Assembly: GCA_001414345.1 (NCBI GenBank)
Contig: LLCB01000026.1
Location: forward strand, 1-64,000
DNA length: 64,000 nucleotides
DNA from: Hymenoscyphus infarciens
Lineage: Eukaryota > Ascomycota > Leotiomycetes > Helotiales > Helotiaceae
Reading direction: 5' to 3'
In this document: in pieces, positions 37,243 through 48,300 of the stretch
Layout of the letters: each line of letters begins with the position of its first letter
Numbering within the stretch: position 1 is the stretch's first letter
Translations under genes and position numbers: made by a program
Notes under the pieces: model-generated
The model's input: the letters and a program-made list of their open reading frames with translations, nothing else
The model's database searches: none
What the model was told of the DNA's origin: nothing

Positions 37243-37838
37243 GTGTTGCTAGTAGTATTATCATAGTAAAATACTATAGTATTTTAGATAAATATATTAT
37301 TAGAATATTTTAATTATATATATTTATTTTAAACCTAATATTATCACTATACTATACTACCTATTTAATATCGTAATAGTACTAATCGTATACTATTTAA
37401 TAACTCGTATACTAAAACCTAAAAATAAACCGTCTATAGTTCGCATAGGCTACTTTTATTAATATAAGCTATATAGGAGATTTTAAGGCTATTTTAAGAG
37501 CTATTAATATAATTCTTTTTTTTTAAAATACTCTATTTAATTAGATCTATAATTCTAGCTATTTAGATATATACTTTTAATATTATACGTTATATTATAG
37601 AATTCTAAAGTAGAAGACTAAAAATAAGTAAATTTAAAATCTAGAGTAAAAAGCTTAAATCTAATAAGTTTAGTAATACTAGAGTATTATTATAATATTA
37701 ATTAAAATACTAATTAATATTAATAGTAATATAATCAAATATTCTTAGGATTATATAGTATAAATAGTATATATTAAACTCTATTTTCAACGATATATCG
37801 TAGTAGTATAATATTCTAGATACTACTAGTAATACTAC
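37243..37838. repeat. AT-rich block with short inverted ends, possible MITE
   Basis: A strongly AT-rich, RIP-like block starts near ttgctagtagtat (about 37,246) and ends near atactactagtaa (about 37,823-37,835), which are inverted relative to each other. The match is only about 13 bp, and no convincing TSD was found. Confidence 0.3.
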
Positions 37839-38105
37839 TCTTTTCTCTCTAAATTCAGTTATAGCGTTTTTGTTTTCCTAGCTAGATTAGCACTTCTATT
37901 CTTTCTAAAGGTTCCTATCCGTGCTTTTCCTTACTTTTGAAGCTATCCTTTCTTATTATATTCTCTCTTTTAAGCGCTTCTAGCCTATTATATCCTATTT
38001 CTAGCCTTTAATACGTCTATCTCTTCTACTCTTATATAAGGCTAATTTCCTTTCCGTACCTAGTAGAGAGAATAGAAAGGTTTATATATCATTCTATAGA
38101 AGTGT

Positions 38106-38169
38106 ATAAAGTAGGTTAGTCTATAAGAGAGCGGTAGTATAACTTCTCTTATAAACTAACCTACTTTAT
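38106..38169. repeat. Near-perfect 25-bp hairpin
   Basis: Left arm 38106-38130 and right arm 38145-38169 are complementary at 24 of 25 positions, with a 14-base loop. The arms contain ataaagtaggttag and ctaacctactttat. The surroundings (37,839-38,446) are pyrimidine-rich, gene-free sequence. Confidence 0.85.
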
Positions 38170-38448
38170 TTAGAGATACTCTTTCTCTTCTAGCTACTTC
38201 TATTCTATACTTCTTACTCTTCTCTCTCTTCCTAGTCTCTCTTTTTAGCTTTCCTAGCTACTTTAATTCTTCTTTTATAATTATCCTTCCTCTTCTATTA
38301 TATTCTATAAGTAGAGTTATCCTATTCTATTATATTCTAATATAGCGAAGTATTCTTCCTTATCTTAATACCTAGAAGCGTTTAGATAAGGAAATCTAAA
38401 ACGCTGTTTAGTCGGAACTTAGCTTTGTTTATCTCTCGTTTCTAGATA

Positions 38449-38943
38449 GTAAGTTACGAGTTAAGCTTCTCTTTTAGCAATATTTTATAAACTATATATT
38501 TTTAGAAATTTTCTTTTCTCCTTAGAAAATAGAAAACCAAAGTACTTTTTAAGAGATAAGACTTAGCTAGAAAGAACCGCTATATCTTCTTCTACCTCCT
38601 CTCTATTTATTACTATCTCTCTAAGTAAGTATAAGAAGAAGAAACTCAATTCTTAGAAACCCTCTTTTTTATAAGAAAATCTTTTATACTCTTAAAAGAT
38701 AAGTAGTCTCTACTAAGACCTTAGAAAAACTTCGATATATATCTAAGTGTCTGTTTTCTTCTTAAAAAGTTTTTAGCGTAAGAAAGAGAGTATAGAGCTC
38801 TTAGGAGATCTTCTTAGATTTCTAAGGATATATAGTGTTATTAAATAAAGAGGGGAAGGGTGTCTAGGTTAAAGTTTTTTTTTTCTTTCTAAAAATGTAG
38901 AGTTTATAAAATATTGTTAAAAGAGAAGCTTAACTCGCAACTC
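38449..38943. mobile_element. TA-flanked MITE with long terminal inverted repeats (495 bp)
   Basis: The left end (38449 to about 38,509) and the right end (about 38,883-38,943) are reverse complements over about 60 bp, with a few transition differences. They begin gt(a/g)agtt(a/g)cgagttaag. Each end is bordered by TA (38447-38448 and 38944-38945), as in Tc1/mariner/pogo insertions. The interior is purine/pyrimidine-biased and non-coding. Confidence 0.82.
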
Positions 38944-38945
38944 AC

Positions 38946-40329
38946 TATATCTTTGCGGTTTCGTTTTCAGGGGTTTGGCACACTTTCTAATATTCCCTTA
39001 GAGTTAGCACGCTTTATTTACTATACTTGCAAATATTCTTATTATCTAGTAGAACCATTAAGTGACATGTAGCCTCAATGGCTTTAAGAAGCCCTAGCTT
39101 TTGTCTCTAACGGGAGTTCTCGTCTTGCTTTTAGATAGTAATCTTCATACCACCACCAGCCTGATTATCACTAGCGCTTCTTACAAGCATACCGTTTTTT
39201 GGGGGTCGGAAAAAATCCCTCGCACCTTCAAAAGTCCCAAAGGCTAGCATGAACTCAGGATGTGGGACAATTCAAAGCTGAAAGCCCTTGCTTTGAAAGT
39301 GGTTCCAACAACCTCATGGCGATGCTTGCACTCGTTCAAGTGCTGCTTCTATAGAGCATCATCCATCCTTGATATATATTCGCATTGAGTCTCCCGAAGG
39401 TGGTAGGGTTGGTATATTCATTTAGACCAAGACGAATTAAAGCTGGGCTTCTCTTCCCGCTATCTAGCCAGTTGATATTGATTTTCTAGCTTCTATATCT
39501 AAGTCTAGCTAAAATCTTTTCGGGGTATCTGTGATGCCTCGTCCATTGAGTGGGAGAAAACCTGGCAGGCTATCCAGCTAATTTGGTATTCACTCTTGCT
39601 AGGTAGGCTGTTCCGGAAACTCGGTCTACTCCCTCCGCTCTCTCGGGGCCTTCAATCCATCCCCATTCCCATTCTCTTTACATCCCTAAAAAATAATACA
39701 AAAAAAGAATGAAGCCTAGTCTCGGAGTCGACCACAGGAAAGGAGGAGTACTTACACGTCTCAAAGCGACCCCAATGACTTGCGGGTCAAATTTTTGTCG
39801 TTTTTGTCGTTCTCCTTATCTGTAATGTTAAGGTTAGGTAGGGGGGAAGGGGAGGAGGGGGGGGGGACTTGGGCGGCCAAACTCATTATCTTGCCTCTGC
39901 TTATGCTGAGGTTGTCGCCGTGGGTGATTGTCGCATGGGCTAGAGTTTGGGCTTTTGTCGCGTTGTCGTGAGTGGTCGATCGCTAGGTATATATATGGTC
40001 CTGGTTATGCGTTAGCGATCTTGTGGAAGGAATGGTTCGGCGCGAGAACCGATGGACTAGGCTTCCTGATTTTTTTTGGTTCTGGTAGGTTATTTCTCTA
40101 TGTAAGACGCGCTTGAGTGGGTCTGTGGGAAGGTGGGTGAATGTGGTTTTGATATTTGAGAGGGCGAGGATTTTCCGGGGGATGTTCTTGAGTCGGCGGG
40201 GCTTTTTTGGAAGGTGTAGTGAATGGGTTTTGAAGGCAATGGTGAGGTCAAGAATTGTTGGATAGAATTTGCTGGGTGTGTTTGGGCGTCATGCTCGATG
40301 GGGAAGATGGAGACGATTCAAGCTCTGAA
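38946..40329. other. Intergenic, no supported gene
   Basis: Normal composition from about 38,960. A G-rich run lies at 39,840-39,868. The plus frames at 39,780-40,116 show no features of a protein family. Confidence 0.4.
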
Positions 40330-41050
40330 TATCTCTCGCTAGTCAAACCCAAATACCAATCGTAGAATAGAAAATTTAATCTTCGAGGAACCTTCTCATT
40401 CTGGGTCATTATGGGGTAGATTTTTCTCTTGTGTCTGGAGATAGGGTTTGTCTTGTTGAGAATCAGCCGTCTCGATGCGAAGCCATTTGACGGAATGCAA
40501 TGATGGCTTATAATAGGAGGATTCGATATTCGTAGAACTTGAGACTTGCGGGGTCGCAGGTGTATTCTCTCGCAGTTGCGTGGTCTTGAGTCGTCTTTTC
40601 AAAGCCGAAGTGCACAGTGGCGTCAAGAGACATCCCAAGACTAAAGACTTGACTTGATGGTATCGAAAAGACATGAATACAACTTCTCGCTAGTAGAAGT
40701 CCAATACCCATCAAGGAATGTGATTCATAATAGCAGAAGAAGTCTCCTCTTACCTCTCCGAGTTTTGCGACTTGCTCGTCTCTAAATTTCGGCTCGTATT
40801 GTCGTGCGTGTGTATATATGTAAACAAGGACGCGATAACAGAATTTGGTGTGTGGTATTCCGAGATTCGTATACTTCCAGACGTGTCGAGTCGCGAGTGT
40901 ATTCTCTCCGAAGCTGCGCGCCGCCGTGTATGGATTTGGTTCCTCTTTTCAAAAAGTATTCAACATCGAACTTGTAATGCTGCAAGATGGTTTCTCGCGA
41001 GACCTCGTGAGGTTACGTACTCAACAACTCGGCGTGAAGTTTGATTGACT
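40330..41050. repeat. Diverged tandem duplication, about 0.35-kb units
   Basis: 40,525-40,610 and 40,860-40,950 share the order attcgta, ctt-aga, gtcg, gtgtattctct, cg-agctgcg and tcttttcaaa. The preceding segments share ctcgctagt and ccaatac (40,337 and 40,688). The offset is about 335-355 bp. No coding frame is conserved between the units. Confidence 0.4.
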
Positions 41051-42634
41051 TGAGTGGGGTAGGTAGGGATCGAGGGGAAAACTCATCTCAAGTCTTCCCA
41101 AGACTATTTAGGCTTAGCAAACTTCACATTTCTTCAACATATCCTCCCAACAAAACAACATCAAAGCTGAACACCAACTCACCATCCGATCCAATTCACG
41201 CACCCCAAAGTTGACTTGTCCCAAATTGTACCGAAGATTGCAAAGAAAGCCATGAAAAGTATCAGAACGAATCGACTCAAGAAACAAGCTGAATGTTATC
41301 AAGTGCTTGGTGATTAGCAGTTTGTAAAACTCTCTAGCGTGGCGTAAACAATTTATTCACATAAGACAAAAGAGTCATAAAGGAAGTCAGCTACTCAAGC
41401 AAGCCCTAGCCCTAACCTAATTTCCGAATAAAAGCCGTGAGTGACTGCCACTCAGACCCCCCTCCCCTCTTCAAAAAATTAAAATAAAATAAAAAGTAAG
41501 TAGCAAAATTAACTCAAAACCAAAAGGTTACCTATCCAAAGACCATTACATACTCCCCCCAAATAACAAGTAAGACACTAAAAAACAAACTTCAAAGCAA
41601 GAAGACAAGACGTATAGGAGGAGAAAACTAAGACCTAAGACTAGAAAAATCATTCTCAGTCCTCTAAATCAATGGTGTGCACAACCCCCCCATCAATTCT
41701 TTATACGCATGCATGGCTTTTATTACAAAAAACAAGAAAGAGGGAGGGGCTGTAAGACATTCAAACCAATCACTCACTCAGTCACTCAAAGAATCCCCTG
41801 GGGAAAATAAGAGCGCTTGTAAAAATCCATCTCATTAACAGGTGGGCATCATGATTTCTATACACTTTTGTTCGCCAAACCAATTCCAAGCAAAGCACTA
41901 GACCCGTGTCCTTCCCTCCATCCCATCCCCCCCCCACTCGCAAACGCAGATGACATACTCATGACAACAATCTCTCCAATAGGAGACTGAAAAAAGAAGA
42001 GCTGCCATAAATAATCTGATACTGCAGACAACCAGTCCAAGCACATATCATCTCTCCCCTCCCATTTCCCCGAAAAATCCCAAGCAAAGGAGGGTCAGTC
42101 CACATGTATGGTTTTCAGTGGCCCCTCCCCATTCCATAACCAGTTGATCGGTCGTCATTAATCGTGCCTGAAAGATATCAACTCCAGAGAGAGAAATCTT
42201 CTCAAGGGGTGATCGGGTGTTGGCCCAACGTATTGTCTAATCCCCTTCCTAGTAGAAAAGCAATCAATGGAAACAGAAAAACAAATAAAAAAGCCCACCC
42301 ATACCCTTAGTAAAAACCCAGTGGAGGTTCCCCATTTCATTCCTTTATGAAGAAGGGTTGAAGCCCATGCAAAAATACATCGAAAAAAAGAGTAAAAAGC
42401 CAGCTGCAAAACAGTTGCAATGCCAGCAAATGAAGTGAAAAGCAAAAACACCCTGCCAGTCCCCCAAAAACGCCTTGTCGATCAAATCGGTTGGATTTGT
42501 CGAATATGATATTATGTAACAGTGAACCCCCAGTTTCGTGTGTACGCCCTTGTATATGTATAGCCCCAAACCTCATTTGGGAAAAAATTTCGTCGTCGTC
42601 AACCCTTGGATACGAGGTAGCCGAAAGTTGGGTA
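41051..42634. other. Intergenic and probable 3' UTR of the minus-strand gene at 42,635
   Basis: No supported gene. The stretch next to 42,635 is A/C-rich on the plus strand, as expected for a U/G-containing 3' UTR on the minus strand. Confidence 0.4.
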
Positions 42635-44492
42635 TCATCGTCTCCATCCAACATTCCAGATTACGTGCGCAATATCCTTCGCTGTATTTACAGTGTCAAC
42701 AACCTTGCCGAAAAGGCCCTCGGAGACCACATCGTCTTCATCTTCTTCGTATGGCATAAACATTCCAGATGGTGTTCTTCGCATTCCAGAAGGCTCAGCT
42801 GACAAGCTTGAAGATGATGAGGAGGACTTGAGATGTGTTGGTCGTTCCTGATGCACCGACATGCTATCTTTCCGACTGCCGAGGGTATTCGAAGGTTGCC
42901 AATCCAAATCGTCATCGTCGTCATCGTCTCCCAGCAGCATCCTCGATGATGGTTTTGATGGTCTCAAAGTTTCTTGCGAGGGAGATGGCGAGAGTCTGCT
43001 TCCATTCCAAATACCACTGCTATGCTTCATGGCAGTTTCCTGGGGCTCCGGTGTATCTTCGCGGTACTTCAATGTCGTCGAAGGGAGCATAGCAATCGTT
43101 TTGTTCTCAGCACTCAGGCTATGTTTGAGAGCTGGCTTCTTGTGCAATGGGGGTAATGCTCGCTTGGAGTTGCTTCGCTTCATCATGATTGCTCCATCGT
43201 CCGAGTCGCTGTCATCATAATTATGACTGTAGATTTCTGGCTCATCATCGTCATCTCCCTTGATGTCCAACGCTATGCATTGCTCGACCTGTTCGTTGAA
43301 GTGGATATGTTTTCGTTCCCTGGTCCCTGGAGAAGCTAAACCCGAGGAAGTCATAGATGTCAGTGTGCTAGTGTGATCTTGACTAGATCTTGCTGATGAA
43401 AATGGGTAGGCGTAATCTGAAGTTGCACGTCCCAACAACAAAGGCCTACTTGGAACCTCTAGTTGTTGTGCCGCGATTGCTGCGGCTGCTTGTTTCAGAA
43501 GTGAGGACGATGAGATCGATCTTTGTAGCATAATTTCAGACATGCTTCGCTTTTTCAAGATCGGTTTCTTGTTCAAAAAGGAGTTTGACTTGGACAACCG
43601 GCTACTGTCTATTGGAGAGGTAGAAGGATGACACAAAGTCATTTCTGATCCAGATTGGAGAGGACCATATAACCAAGTGACATCGCAATCCTTTAACCTG
43701 TTGTTGTGTTAGATTTTGAACTGAAAATGGGTTGTACTGCTTTGATATTACTCACCAATTGAGTGTTTCAGGAGAAACAGTCTTCAACTTGTTCTTTGCC
43801 TTTGTCCATGTTCGCCATGATGCATTTTCCAGTCTGGCACTGTTGTTATACGCTCCGCGTTTCGACACAATATGCTTCCATGACGACCAGATATCCTCTT
43901 CCTTCCAATTATGTGACAGGTAGTCGACATGCCTTGACGGTTGTATCCTCACAGCGGTATCATCTTCTGCATGCTCTACTGGGGCGGGAGAATCAGAACG
44001 GGATGCATTGGTAGAGGTAGAGACGGAAGTGGGTGAGACTGTGTATGAATCACCCGTACGAGGGCTAGGTGGGGGTTCCAGGTCTTCGGCTTGACCGTAG
44101 TATCCTACGTCGTCGTATGAGGGGAAGGCAATCTGATCTTCGTCGTTCTCGTCGTCACAGTTGGCGTCGAGTGACAAACTGCTGGCAGGGGTCGAGGAAA
44201 AAGAAGGCGCCGAGGAATCGGCAGGAAGGGTTCGGGGAGACGAATTGACCGAGGAGGATGGCGAATTGGAGGGCGAGTGTAAGTTGAAGGTGCTGCTTGA
44301 CTTGGATCTGGCGGGAGTACTAGAATATGAGGGTTGTGTCATGAACTTTGGCTGCGAATGGGATCGACGCAGCGGGCCCGACGAGAAGTAGCTATTCTCC
44401 TCCGAATTAAGCACAACCGCCATTCTGGGGGAAGGCTTTGGCTGTCTTGGTGTTGCACAAGGTGAAGGTATTCCGGGTCGCTCAGGGTGCAA
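42635..44492 (-). CDS. Reg1/Hex2-like protein phosphatase 1 regulatory subunit
   Basis: Model: complement(join(42635..43697, 43756..44492)), 599 residues, with one 58-bp intron (gtgagt...acag) that splits the Trp-246 codon and joins the frames exactly. Residues 188-258 form the DUF1752-type domain (VDYLSHNWKEEDIW through NWLKDCDVTWLYGP, spanning the splice). A conserved KKPILKKRSMSEIML stretch lies at about 289-303, and the PP1-docking-like motif RKHIHFNEQVEQC at 374-386. The rest is Ser- and Asp-rich and disordered, ending IWNVGWRR. In yeast the Reg1 family targets PP1 (Glc7) to Snf1 in glucose repression; the same role here is inference. Met-24 (MAVVLNSEENSYF) is an alternative start and could be the true one. 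Confidence 0.9.
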
Positions 44493-44915
44493 GTGTTTGA
44501 GGGGGGGTGCGGTATTCCTCCTAAATCACGTCTCGAGGTACTGGATTTTTTGTTGTCGATTCCAAACCTTCCCAACTCTCTCGCACCGCGCGTTCAAGGG
44601 GATCCGTTGTTTCTCTCATAAATTTATTCGAGAGTCTGCTATCCAGGTCGATCGACGGAGAATTCACCGCTAGGTGTCGAGTCCATGCAAAAAAAAACGC
44701 CGAGGAATGTGAGAATGCGGAGAATCTGGGGAGGAGTGAATAGCGAATGTCCTGTCCTTGAGCGATTGACCGCGTCCGGGGAAGTTAGATCGGGGGAGAC
44801 AATGGGGTTGACGAAGGGGTATGGGGAAGGGGGAGAAAGGGAGGAGGAGATATGTGTGTGGTGGTGCCCTTTTTTTTGGTGTGGAGGTGGAGGTGGAGAT
44901 GTAGTAGTAGTAGTG

Positions 44916-44946
<31 letters not shown>

Positions 44947-45170
44947 GGGGAGTACGAGTAGTCGTAGGAAGGTGCAAGTTTAGAGAGGCGGGCCAGGTCT
45001 AAGCCAAGGGCTACGGCGGACGAGGAAAGGGAAAGGAGCGATGGAGCGATGGAGCGATGGAGCGATGGAGCGATGCGGAGACTGGCGGAGGGAGAAGCGT
45101 CCAGTCCAGGGCTGCAGCAGCAGCAGCAGCAGCAGGTGCAGGTGCAGGAGAAAAGCAAGAAGACGTTAGT
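44493..45170. promoter_or_regulatory. Upstream region of the Reg1-like gene, low complexity
   Basis: Pyrimidine-rich on the minus strand, with a (gta)n tract at about 44,899-44,942 and further triplet and octamer repeats to 45,150. Long apparent ORFs here follow from the repeats. It probably contains the promoter and 5' UTR. No defined motif is claimed. Confidence 0.45.
45028..45150. repeat. Short tandem repeats (gatggagc octamer; cag triplet)
   Basis: About four to five copies of gatggagc lie at 45,038-45,077, and a (cag)n run at about 45,114-45,135 is followed by gtgcag hexamers. Confidence 0.85.
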
Positions 45171-45302
45171 GCACGCTAAAATGGGCCTTTAGAGACCTGG
45201 GCCTGGTCGTGAAGTGAAGGCTCTGCAGCTGCAGCAGGCGAGAGGCGAGAGGCGAGAGGCGAATTGGGGAAGGAATTATGGGGCTGGAATTCACGCATTC
45301 CA

Positions 45303-45355
45303 CCCACCCACCACCCGACTCCACCCACGACTCCACCCACGACTCCACCCACGCA
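45303..45355. repeat. 12-bp tandem repeat (gactccacccac)
   Basis: Three consecutive copies of gactccacccac and flanking partial copies. The variants of the apparent ORFs here are repeat artefacts. Confidence 0.8.
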
Positions 45356-48300
45356 GATGTCCGTACGATCGAGTACCTTACCAGCCAGCAGTCGACCTGC
45401 GTGCGTACTATACTTGGCAATTACTACAACCAGCGTTTTGATATTGAGAGGAGAGAGAGAAAGAATGCTATTGATGAAAGCGGCAACGGCAACAGAAACA
45501 TCAACAATATGACGGCAGATTGGCAACAAATTCGACATAGTAGGTTACTTGGGTCAGCCCTGGGCTACACAGATCAGAGACCCCCACTGCCCACTGCAGC
45601 CATTGTCCCCCAATCTTTGGGGGAGAGCAGTGGAGAGCAGTGAGAGTCTGATCAACCACATCATGGCTACACCTACTACCTACCTAGGTACTCTACAGTA
45701 AGTGCCAGTTTGTACCCTACTATTTACGATACTGTACTGTACTAGCGCCTCCACTTACCACGCTAGCTAAGTAGGGTAGCATTTCAACCGTCTCCCGTCT
45801 GCTTTGGCTCCTAACAGGCTAGCACTAGCTCCTCCTCACCACCAACCAACCATCCTCCAAACCCAAAACACCGACCTACGGAGTACCTATAGCTACGGTA
45901 AAGCAAAACGCCTCGCCCACTGGCTCTTACCTTTCTGGGAATCTCTCTCGACCACCTCGACCACCTCCCGGGACTTTCCATCCACCATGCTGTTTGCGGG
46001 GAAATCTCACGACGAGATCTTGTTTCATTTGGCGGTGATGCTACTGCACTGCACTGCACTACTCCGTACCACCAGCCGCCATCGGACGACGCTTGAGCGA
46101 ATTATTCCCCGTGCGGCTGTTGTTGTGAGCCCTGAGCCCCTTCTGGAAACGGCCCGTCGATTGCCACTGCCGATTCAGATATACGTACTGTAGGAGTAGA
46201 GTACTGTACTTTGTAGAAAGCACATACATGGCCTACCTAGGTATCACTCGACAACCACTGCCACCACTGCCGTATCAATGCGGCAAGTATAGTTTGGAAC
46301 ATACAGTACAGTACTGTAAGAAATCAGGAAACCTTCCCCTCAATTTGGCAAGAGCCGTTGAGGCAGCGCTCCCTGGGACCATGTTCCATCCTGATAGGCA
46401 CGATGCGTTCAACGCAGCCACAGAGTTGCACTGCAGACGTGCAGAGAATACCACCACAGCACCACAGAGAACCACCATCGATAACCGAATGGCAAACGAA
46501 TGGCATCAAGTTGCAGAAGTCCATCCTCCCTCCAGACGATGCCCCGCATACATTCTGTGCGACCACTGGCGAAAGCGAGAGGCATAATGGCATTGCGATC
46601 CCCAGGCCAATTCAACCTTTGAGAATGTCTCCGCCCTTGCTTACCCAGAAATCAGGTCACGATAGCATTCCACAACACCACAACACCACAACACCTCACG
46701 TTTTCTTGGAATGCTGAACCGGATCCTTCCCGATTCTTGCAGAGTTCAACTCCCAGCGCACCTCTGCATGAAGCTACTATATATCGCGATATAAATCCCT
46801 CCGCGATGGCCGGCCTGCAAACTTGCAGTGCCGCAGCCGAAGAGGCTTCAATCTGGTAATTTACACTGCATGGCAAATCAAGTCACCCGGCGCCCAATGT
46901 TGCCGTTGCGAACAATCATCATCCCGCACTTCCCTTGAATCAGCCAGCGCACATAATCAACCCTCGACCCCCAAGATGTTTCCTTGTATGGGAACTTTGC
47001 CAACACAAGAACGGGATGGTAGCAGGGGCAATTCCTGCCCCGGCAATGTTCTGGCCATTTGTGGCTTGCTACCGATCATAACCGAGGAACCGGCTGAAAT
47101 TCCGGGCGTGCTACCCCCATCTAAGGTTATTCCAAGAGACAACAGATACAGTACCTCATTTACGAGTACCTGAACAAAGTGAGATACCGGCAGCCGGCCT
47201 CGTGTCGACGGGTACCCAATCCTCCAAAACGTACGAAATGACCAACCCCGCGATGTCTCAACAGACACGTAAGTTCTGATGATCTCAGATTCAAAAGTGA
47301 CGTGAATGCATGTCTTAGTGCCACGCCGGGGGAAAGTTTCAACACCATGAAGCAAAGCGTGCTACTGTACGGCTTCGGGGGCTAGAGGGTTAGGAAAGCC
47401 TTTGCTCGAGGTAGGGCCGTAAAGCTACGAGCGGTTTTCCTCCAGCTTCTTGCGCTTCGACAACGCAGAGACTATCAATATGAGTCTCCTCATTTTCACT
47501 ACGCTACACAACTTTTGTTGACTTGCTGATCTTAAGTCATCTATCAAAGGTTATTGTTGACGCTACTTTCAGGGCTCGAGATAGAGAGGCACTTCGGAGA
47601 AATTAGGATGATCTTTTGATATCGTTTCTCGAGCTAGCATCGACTTCCCTTGAGCTAGCCTCCAATTCTATCATCAAGTTTCCTTTTCCGTCCTAGTTCT
47701 CGACGACACCTCGAAGTAGAAAAAGCTTATCTCAACGCGCGCTCTTTCGCTTATTTGAAGCTACAACTAACCCCTCCTCAGATCTTCTTCTTTCCCTAAC
47801 CTCTTTGGTTATCATACATGGCCTTTCGACAGGACAGGCCAAGCTGCGAAAACATCCCACTTGGCTGCTGAAAACAATTTCTTGGAAAAGAGATTGGCTT
47901 TCGTCAATGGCGGCTGAGGCTAGTACGCTCCCGGTCGGCAATCCTTTCAACTTGAGCCGCCAGCTTGCTTTGTTCTCTTGTGAGCTACGCAATGCAAGTC
48001 CGAGCCCATTGAGCTGCATTGTGGGGTTTGGCTTTCCCCAACAAAACATTGGGTTTACGCTTATTCATCCAATCTACGGGGTTTCTTCATATGAAGTGTG
48101 AAACGTTATGCACGTATTTTTGAGCATGGTTGGGTTTGGTTTGTTGACGTTTCTTCTTCTTTTTCTCTCGATGAGGTTAATTGACAATAGAATAGCGCTT
48201 GTACCGGATCCACTTCCGAGTACGCGAATTCTTCTACGCCAAAAAACAAGCTATACTTATTAATAGAATCATTAACTAGTCTAGTTTACAGCCCGTCGCG

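Noticed and set aside
44639..45538. Thr-, Cys- and Val/Gly-rich ORFs upstream of the Reg1-like gene
   Set aside because: They translate triplet, octamer and 12-bp tandem repeats.
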